This document shows, piece by piece, positions 5,044 through 9,222 of a DNA stretch of 9,222 bases. The DNA lies in NCBI GenBank assembly GCA_023395555.1, contig JAEWYQ010000066.1:1-9222 (forward strand), given 5' to 3'. The stretch is from Bacillota bacterium (GTDB lineage Bacteria > Bacillota > Clostridia > Lachnospirales > Lachnospiraceae). The first letter of the stretch is position 1. Each line of letters opens with the position of its first letter. The position numbers were made by a program, and so were the translations under genes. A model generated the notes under the pieces. It was given only the letters and a program-made list of their open reading frames with translations. It did not search any database and was not told the origin of the DNA.

Positions 5044-6840
5044 ATGAATGGGAAGATCCGATTAAGAGAAAAATGGCAGGGACTGATGGATACGGTAACC
5101 AGATTCCCCATGACAGTATTACTATTGGTAGCGGCAGTAGTATCCAATGCCCTGGCAATCGATTCAAATTATAACAACATTTATAGCGAATTGCTGGTTA
5201 CGTTCCTCCTGGGAGCTTCGATTTATGTTGTTTTACAGATACTCCATGAGAGATTTTTTGACCACCCCATCCTTAAACTGGTCTATATTCTGGCAACAAC
5301 CGTATGCTCTATTGTGTATTTTATGATAATTCATGGGGCGGACTGGAGAGTGGAGTTAACGGTCCGTACAACGGTGATCTTCTTTATTTTATTGACGGCA
5401 TTTCTATGGATACCGGCAATCCGCGGCAAAATCAGTATTAATGAGAGCTTTATGGCTGTATTTAAAAGCTTCTTCAGTGCAGGCTTTTTTTCCACGGTGT
5501 TGTATCTGGGTGTGGTGCTGGTGATCGGCGCCATAGATATTCTGATCTCTAATGTGCAGGGAGATGCTTATGTTCATGCGGCTAATCTGGTATTTGTTCT
5601 GTTTGCACCAATCTATTTTCTCTCTATGATTCCCCGCTATGGGCAGGAAGAAGAGGCGGATAAAGAGACAATATCTCCGGCTTCGCAGGAGAAGATAGCG
5701 GAAGAGAGCAGGGGAGTGACTGCTCCAAACCGTTTTCTGGCCACCTTAATTACCTATGTTATTATTCCGATTACAGCTGTCTTTACCGCTATTCTCTTAC
5801 TTTATATCCTTCTTAATATTACCGGGGAATTCTGGAGTGAAAGCTTGATGGAGCCGATTTTGGTGACATACTCCATTACCGTGATTATCGTATATATTCT
5901 TGCCAGCACCGTGGAGCATTCTTTTGCAAAGTATTTCCGAAAGATTTTTCCTAAGGTGTTGGTGCCGGTGGTATTGTTCCAGACCCTGGCCTCTGTTCTT
6001 AAGATACAGGAGGAGGGTGTGACCTATGGCAGATATTATGTGATTTTATTCGGTGTTTTTGCAACCATTGCCGGGATTCTTTTCTGTTTTCTTCCGGTTC
6101 GCAAGAATGGAAGAATTGCACCGATTCTCATTCTATTGTCTGTGATATCCATAATCCCCCCGGTGGATGCGTTTACCGTCAGCAGGGTGACCCAGACGGC
6201 AAGATTAGAAAAGCTTCTGGTCAGGAACAATATGCTGAAGGATGGTCTCATAACACCGAATGCCCAGGTGGGAGAAGGGGACAGGGTGGATATTGTCAAG
6301 GCGTTGGAATATCTGGATCAGATGAATTATACGAAGAGGATTGATTTTCTGCAAGGCTACTCCGTATCCCGTGACTTTGAGAAAAGCTTTGGTTTTCCCA
6401 GGTACGGCAATACGGGTACCAAGGAATACAGCAATTTTTATTATAGAAGAAACGGGGAGGAACCGCTGCAGATAACCGGTTATGATTATATGGTCCAGTG
6501 GAACCTTTATACCGGACAGGTGACGGGCAGTAAGGAATTTGAGATAGGAGGCATCCGGTACCGGATAAAAGAGGAAGGGACGGATGCCAATAACCGTATT
6601 TTCCTTCTGGAAGACGGAGAGGGAAGAGAGCTGATCCGGTATGAGTTGAACCATCTGCTGCAGCGATTGCTGGGACTGGGTTCGGAAAAGGAAGAGCTGT
6701 CAACAGCGCAGATGACCGATACGGTTGAAAATGACGCGGCAGCCATGTCTGTTATTGCAAATATTGTCAGTATCAGTGAGAGGCAGGAAGGAAGGGACAT
6801 TTCCTCGGAATTGATTCTGTTGGTTCATATAAAGGAATGA
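5044..6840 (+). CDS. DUF4153 domain-containing multi-pass membrane protein
   Basis: This 598-aa integral membrane protein resembles the DUF4153 family; its biochemical role is unknown. Roughly ten or eleven hydrophobic segments lie in residues 21-375, including 21-38, 48-66, 78-96, 108-124, 145-168, 178-196, 231-258, 271-290, 302-318, 328-350 and 357-374. A charged loop (200-230) splits the helices into two blocks, and V-T-Y-G-R-Y-Y (326-332) precedes the helix at 328-350. Residues 376-598 are soluble, rich in charged and aromatic residues, and follow the last helix, so they form a separate domain on one membrane face. The start is supported by AGGAGG (5030-5035), eight bases upstream. The gene is monocistronic behind a complex promoter region and is followed by a hairpin at 6914-6958. 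A link with the Tad-like operon downstream cannot be shown. Confidence 0.75.
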   Translation: MNGKIRLREKWQGLMDTVTRFPMTVLLLVAAVVSNALAIDSNYNNIYSELLVTFLLGASIYVVLQILHERFFDHPILKLVYILATTVCSIVYFMIIHGADWRVELTVRTTVIFFILLTAFLWIPAIRGKISINESFMAVFKSFFSAGFFSTVLYLGVVLVIGAIDILISNVQGDAYVHAANLVFVLFAPIYFLSMIPRYGQEEEADKETISPASQEKIAEESRGVTAPNRFLATLITYVIIPITAVFTAILLLYILLNITGEFWSESLMEPILVTYSITVIIVYILASTVEHSFAKYFRKIFPKVLVPVVLFQTLASVLKIQEEGVTYGRYYVILFGVFATIAGILFCFLPVRKNGRIAPILILLSVISIIPPVDAFTVSRVTQTARLEKLLVRNNMLKDGLITPNAQVGEGDRVDIVKALEYLDQMNYTKRIDFLQGYSVSRDFEKSFGFPRYGNTGTKEYSNFYYRRNGEEPLQITGYDYMVQWNLYTGQVTGSKEFEIGGIRYRIKEEGTDANNRIFLLEDGEGRELIRYELNHLLQRLLGLGSEKEELSTAQMTDTVENDAAAMSVIANIVSISERQEGRDISSELILLVHIKE

Positions 6841-7039
6841 AATTTATGTAATTAGTGAGGTATTTAACAGTCTGCAAGTATATGCAGAATTTAGAGAATA
6901 GGAATTGATAGCGGGAAGAACGGATACGTTTAGAAAAAGGTATGTATCTGGTTCTTCCTGTTATTTATAAAATTTAAAAACTGTTATAAATATACATAAA
7001 TAGTAAAAATGTTTGTTGGTTTTTACAATAAGAAAAAGA
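6841..7039. other. AT-rich intergenic region after the DUF4153 gene
   Basis: There is no gene here. A small hairpin, TCTGCA (6871-6876) with TGCAGA (6883-6888), lies about 30 bases after the DUF4153 stop codon, and the larger hairpin at 6914-6958 is listed separately. From about 6960 the DNA becomes very AT-rich up to the operon promoter, unlike the coding DNA on either side. Confidence 0.6.
6914..6964 (+). terminator. Probable terminator hairpin of the DUF4153 gene
   Basis: GGAAGAAC (6914-6921) pairs perfectly with GTTCTTCC (6951-6958). Inside, GATAC (6923-6927) pairs with GTATC (6944-6948), giving a 13-bp stem with a small internal bulge. A modest T-rich stretch (TGTTATTT) follows. The weak T tract and the 70-base distance from the stop lower confidence; it could instead be a regulatory hairpin. 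Confidence 0.5.
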
Positions 7040-7068
7040 TTTACAAAATACCATTTTCGAGTTATGAT
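7040..7068 (+). promoter_or_regulatory. Promoter of the Tad-like operon
   Basis: TTTACA (7040-7045) and TATGAT (7063-7068) are 17 bases apart, a good sigma-A promoter. Transcription should start near 7075, leaving an AT-rich leader of about 128 bases. A perfect 12-bp palindrome, CAAATTAATTTG (7078-7089), lies just after the start site, in the place expected for a repressor site. Confidence 0.7.
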
Positions 7069-7118
7069 TATTACTATCAAATTAATTTGTCTGTTATCTA
7101 ATAGTGAATTTTTATGTC

Positions 7119-7148
7119 TTAATCTGTTTTATTCAAGTTTTTAATCTG
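7119..7148 (+). repeat. Direct repeats TTAATCTG in the operon leader
   Basis: TTAATCTG occurs at 7119-7126 and 7141-7148, 22 bases apart (about two helical turns), each followed by a T-rich run. This could be a regulator site or a feature of the T-rich leader RNA; it may also be chance in AT-rich DNA. Confidence 0.35.
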
Positions 7149-7202
7149 GTTTTGTTTTATCTTATTTCATTCCCCAAACTAATATACAAAGGAGGTTGTT
7201 TT

Positions 7203-8042
7203 GTGAAGGTTGCATTTTGGAGCAATTCCAATGAATTATGCGGAGTTTCTGCGAATCTGGCTGCGGTCAGTGTAATAAGCGCCATCCGGTATTCCTGTTC
7301 CATCATCACATTGGAGAATCGTTTATCCCATCAAAATCTTGGGGTGGCGTATAACGGAGGGAGCTATACCGATGTGCTGCATGAGGCCGGAACCAATTAT
7401 TATGACGGAAGCGGTATTGAAGGGCTGCTTCGAAAGATATACAGAGGGGATCTTTCTCCGGGAGGTCTGATGGTATATCTGAAGGAAATTATACAGGGAA
7501 GGCTTTATTATCTTCCTCAGAGCAGGGTAATCCATAATGAGATATTTGATTATGAGCTGGACCGCTGTATCAGACCCCTGTTTCAGATACTGGAAAAAAA
7601 TTCGGAGCTATGCTTCATTGATACGGCCAGCAACCATAGCTTAAGTACCCGGATTATTTTAGAAGAAGCGGAGCTTATCGTCGTTAATCTCTGCCAAAAA
7701 TCTGCTATTCTGGAGGATTTCTTCCTCAATCATTCTTCCTTGATTTCAAAATCCATTTTCCTGATCAGCAATTATGAGCATCATTCCCTGTATAATATGA
7801 GGCAGATAGCGAAACTGCTGCAGGTGCCGTCGGAACAGATCATCCCGATCCCGGTTAACGAAGGGTATCGGGCGGCGTACCGGGGAGGATATGTCTATGA
7901 ATATATCTCCCGCAATCTGGGCTGTGCCAGAGAAAGCGGCGATTATATCTTTATCCAGTCTGTAAAAAGGGCTGCTTATCTCATCATGAAAAAGGCAAAA
8001 TCGATGCCGGGCTGTGCGATGCCCCGCTCCTGCGCCAGATGA
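7203..8042 (+). CDS. CpaE/TadZ-like ParA/MinD-family protein with degenerate Walker A
   Basis: This 279-aa cytoplasmic protein resembles the ATPase-like domain of TadZ/CpaE proteins, which position Tad/Flp pilus machinery at the membrane. The N-terminus (MKVAFWSNSN, then ELCGVSAN) sits where ParA proteins have KGGxGKT; the order SNSxxxxGVSxN is kept but both lysines are absent. A Walker B-like strand follows (ELCFIDTASN, D140), then ELIVVNLCQ and a C-terminal IIPIPVNEGYRAAYRGG, as in CpaE proteins. There is no receiver domain. The start is GTG at 7203, seven bases after AAAGGAGG (7188-7195). An in-frame ATG at 7104 lacks a ribosome site and would add a spurious hydrophobic tail from the AT-rich leader. 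It is the first gene of the operon, and its stop overlaps the next start as ATGA. ATP hydrolysis is doubtful. Confidence 0.72.
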   Translation: MKVAFWSNSNELCGVSANLAAVSVISAIRYSCSIITLENRLSHQNLGVAYNGGSYTDVLHEAGTNYYDGSGIEGLLRKIYRGDLSPGGLMVYLKEIIQGRLYYLPQSRVIHNEIFDYELDRCIRPLFQILEKNSELCFIDTASNHSLSTRIILEEAELIVVNLCQKSAILEDFFLNHSSLISKSIFLISNYEHHSLYNMRQIAKLLQVPSEQIIPIPVNEGYRAAYRGGYVYEYISRNLGCARESGDYIFIQSVKRAAYLIMKKAKSMPGCAMPRSCAR

Positions 8043-8275
8043 TTCTGCTGCGTATCTTAATACTTATCTTTATCGGAAGCCTTCTTTTTCTTATCCTGCT
8101 GTATCTTATCCGTTTTTATGACCGGGGCCGTATCAAACGGCGTGCCGGGCTTCGTGCAGAAAGGCCGGATGCTTTCAGAAAAGGACCGGTTTTTGCGTAT
8201 CTGTTTCTATTAATTCTTATCATTATCCTGAGCTTTATGATTATAAAACAGAATATAGGAAGGAGTGAGTGGTGA
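8039..8275 (+). CDS. Small two-helix membrane protein of the Tad-like operon
   Basis: This 78-aa protein of unknown family has two hydrophobic helices (about residues 2-26 and 50-70) separated by a very basic, Arg/Lys-rich loop (residues 27-48), and a short polar tail. By the positive-inside rule the loop should face the cytoplasm and both ends outward. The ATG overlaps the TGA of the preceding gene (ATGA) and no ribosome site is seen, so translation is probably coupled to the CpaE-like gene. Only three bases separate its stop from the SAF-protein start. Its position between a CpaE-like and a CpaB-like gene suggests a small membrane subunit or adaptor of the same machine; that is inference from context only. 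Confidence 0.65.
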   Translation: MILLRILILIFIGSLLFLILLYLIRFYDRGRIKRRAGLRAERPDAFRKGPVFAYLFLLILIIILSFMIIKQNIGRSEW

Positions 8276-8278
8276 GGG

Positions 8279-9222
8279 GTGAAAATTAGTTACCGCTTAA
8301 GACGAACAACAAAGCAATATATCATAGTGTCTCTGATCTGTATTGTAATGATTGGAGGTGCCGCGGTCTTTACTGCCTGTGTCATAACCCGGCAAATAAG
8401 GGAGGAATATGAGCTTCTCCTTAAGGAGGCGAATCGGGACAGGAGCATGAACCAGAGGGAGGTGTATGCAGCCGCGGCCAATATCGCCGCAGGGGATGTT
8501 ATAACGCCCGATAAGGTGGTGAAGAGGAAGGAATATTCCTCCCAGCCCCAGAACGGTTTTATTACGGAGAAAGAGATGGGCTCCCTGGCGCTCATTGATA
8601 TTCCGGCGGATACCCAGCTTCTGTATTCCATGATCACGGATCCGGCAATTTCATCCGAGCTTCGTGAGGTGGAATATCAGGTAATCAATATCAATTCTAA
8701 TATTAACAGCAATGACACGGTTGATATACGGATTTTCTTCCAGAACGGGGAGGATTATGTGATCTTGCCCAAAAAGGTGCTGAAGGGATATACAGCGGAA
8801 TCGGCCAGCTGCTTCTTGTGGCTTACGGAGGAGGAGATCATCCGTGTGCGCAATGCGGTGGTGGATGCCTACCTGTATCCCGGGTCCTGTCTTTACACTG
8901 CGAAATATATTGAACCAAACATTCAGGAAGCATCTGTCGTCACCTATACTCCTTCCGTTGAGGCAATTGAATTGATCCGGCAAAATCCCAATATTACAGA
9001 TACCGCCATGAATGAACTGAGTCTGATGGTAAGAAAGGCGCTGGAGAACCGGCTTACCGATGCCTCGACAAGGGATAGCGCCGCCCGGCAATGGGATATC
9101 GGCGATAATTATATCTATCAGCAATATGAGGTTGGCATGCGTGACGTGGACGAAGGACTCCAGGAATCGCAGCATGGAAGAGATGCCGGGAATACCGAGA
9201 ATACCAGGAATACCGAGACTAC
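8279..9222 (+). CDS. CpaB/RcpC-like SAF-domain protein (partial, runs off the window)
   Basis: The frame is open from a GTG at 8279 to the window end (314 codons seen) and is missing its 3' end. A basic N-terminus is followed by one membrane helix (residues 14-36), a short charged linker, and a SAF-like domain from about residue 61 (VYAAAANIAAGDVITPDKVV, matching the V-A-x-x-I-x-x-G-x-x-I-x-x-x-x-V pattern of Flp assembly proteins CpaB/RcpC). Then comes VDIRIFFQNGEDYVILPKKV, like the second conserved part of CpaB. In Tad systems this protein lies outside the membrane and interacts with the secretion channel. A ribosome site, AGGAAGGAG (8257-8265), lies inside the preceding gene, 13 bases from the GTG. 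A TGA at 8273-8275 in this frame excludes an earlier start, and the GTG at 8327 would cut the helix. The visible C-terminus is a low-complexity N-T-E/N-T-R tail. Confidence 0.75.
   Translation, partial: MKISYRLRRTTKQYIIVSLICIVMIGGAAVFTACVITRQIREEYELLLKEANRDRSMNQREVYAAAANIAAGDVITPDKVVKRKEYSSQPQNGFITEKEMGSLALIDIPADTQLLYSMITDPAISSELREVEYQVININSNINSNDTVDIRIFFQNGEDYVILPKKVLKGYTAESASCFLWLTEEEIIRVRNAVVDAYLYPGSCLYTAKYIEPNIQEASVVTYTPSVEAIELIRQNPNITDTAMNELSLMVRKALENRLTDASTRDSAARQWDIGDNYIYQQYEVGMRDVDEGLQESQHGRDAGNTENTRNTET
9191..9217 (+). repeat. Three tandem 9-bp repeats in the SAF-protein tail
   Basis: AATACCGAG (9191-9199), AATACCAGG (9200-9208) and AATACCGAG (9209-9217) encode NTE, NTR and NTE. The array may continue beyond the window. 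In-frame 9-bp repeats can change in number without shifting the frame. Confidence 0.7.

Noticed and set aside
6205..6800. Overlapping minus-strand open frames (97-149 codons) inside the DUF4153 gene
   Set aside because: They are antisense to a well-supported gene, lack ribosome sites and have shadow-type composition.
7104..7202. Hydrophobic N-terminal extension (signal-like helix) of the CpaE-like protein from ATG 7104
   Set aside because: It comes from the AT-rich leader, has no ribosome site and would place a membrane helix before a ParA-type cytoplasmic fold; GTG 7203 has AAAGGAGG at ideal spacing.
8290..9175. Minus-strand open frames of 115 and 174 codons opposite the SAF-protein gene
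   Set aside because: The plus-strand frame is open for 314 codons with SAF motifs and fits the operon; the antisense frames have no support.

Overview
The window looks like chromosomal DNA of a low-to-mid GC Gram-positive anaerobe, most likely a gut-type Clostridia/Lachnospiraceae. The evidence is the strong AGGAGG-type ribosome sites, sigma-A promoters with 17-base spacers, AT-rich intergenic DNA, and a gene set (NCS2 uracil permease, NodB-type deacetylase, CE12-type esterase, DUF4153 membrane protein, Tad/Flp-like genes) common in that family. No rRNA, tRNA, CRISPR array, transposase or phage gene was seen.

Layout. (1) Bases 1-384 hold no intact gene; two C7 tracts lie at the edge and a short frame-broken stretch may be a decayed gene. 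(2) 385-1954 (- strand) is a monocistronic uracil permease gene with its own promoter and a hairpin terminator. (3) Back to back with it, 1962-2994 (+) has an extended -10 promoter, a 159-base possibly structured leader and a polysaccharide deacetylase-family protein without a signal peptide. (4) 2995-3192 is a convergent intergenic region with a long hairpin and a quasi-palindrome. (5) 3193-4809 (- strand) is a leaderless SGNH/CE12-type acetylesterase with N- and C-terminal extra domains and a consensus promoter. (6) 4859-6840 (+) is a DUF4153 membrane protein behind an unusual upstream region: a consensus promoter, a 19-base element repeated 106 bases downstream, a GC-rich foldable segment and a perfect 11-bp inverted repeat. 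(7) 6841-7202 is AT-rich, with a hairpin that may terminate the DUF4153 transcript and then a clear promoter. (8) 7203-9222 (+) is the start of an operon: a CpaE/TadZ-like ParA-family protein lacking the Walker A lysines, a small two-helix membrane protein coupled to it by an ATGA overlap, and a CpaB/RcpC-like SAF protein running off the end.

How the genes work together. The permease imports pyrimidine base for salvage. The deacetylase and esterase both remove acetyl groups from carbohydrate and neither has an export signal, so they may act on imported oligosaccharides, although no transporter or glycoside hydrolase is next to them. The last three genes look like the first part of a divergent Tad/Flp-type surface assembly locus. 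Its CpaF ATPase, TadB/C platform and pilin genes are expected downstream but are not visible. The best candidates for something little described are this operon and the duplicated promoter region before the DUF4153 gene.
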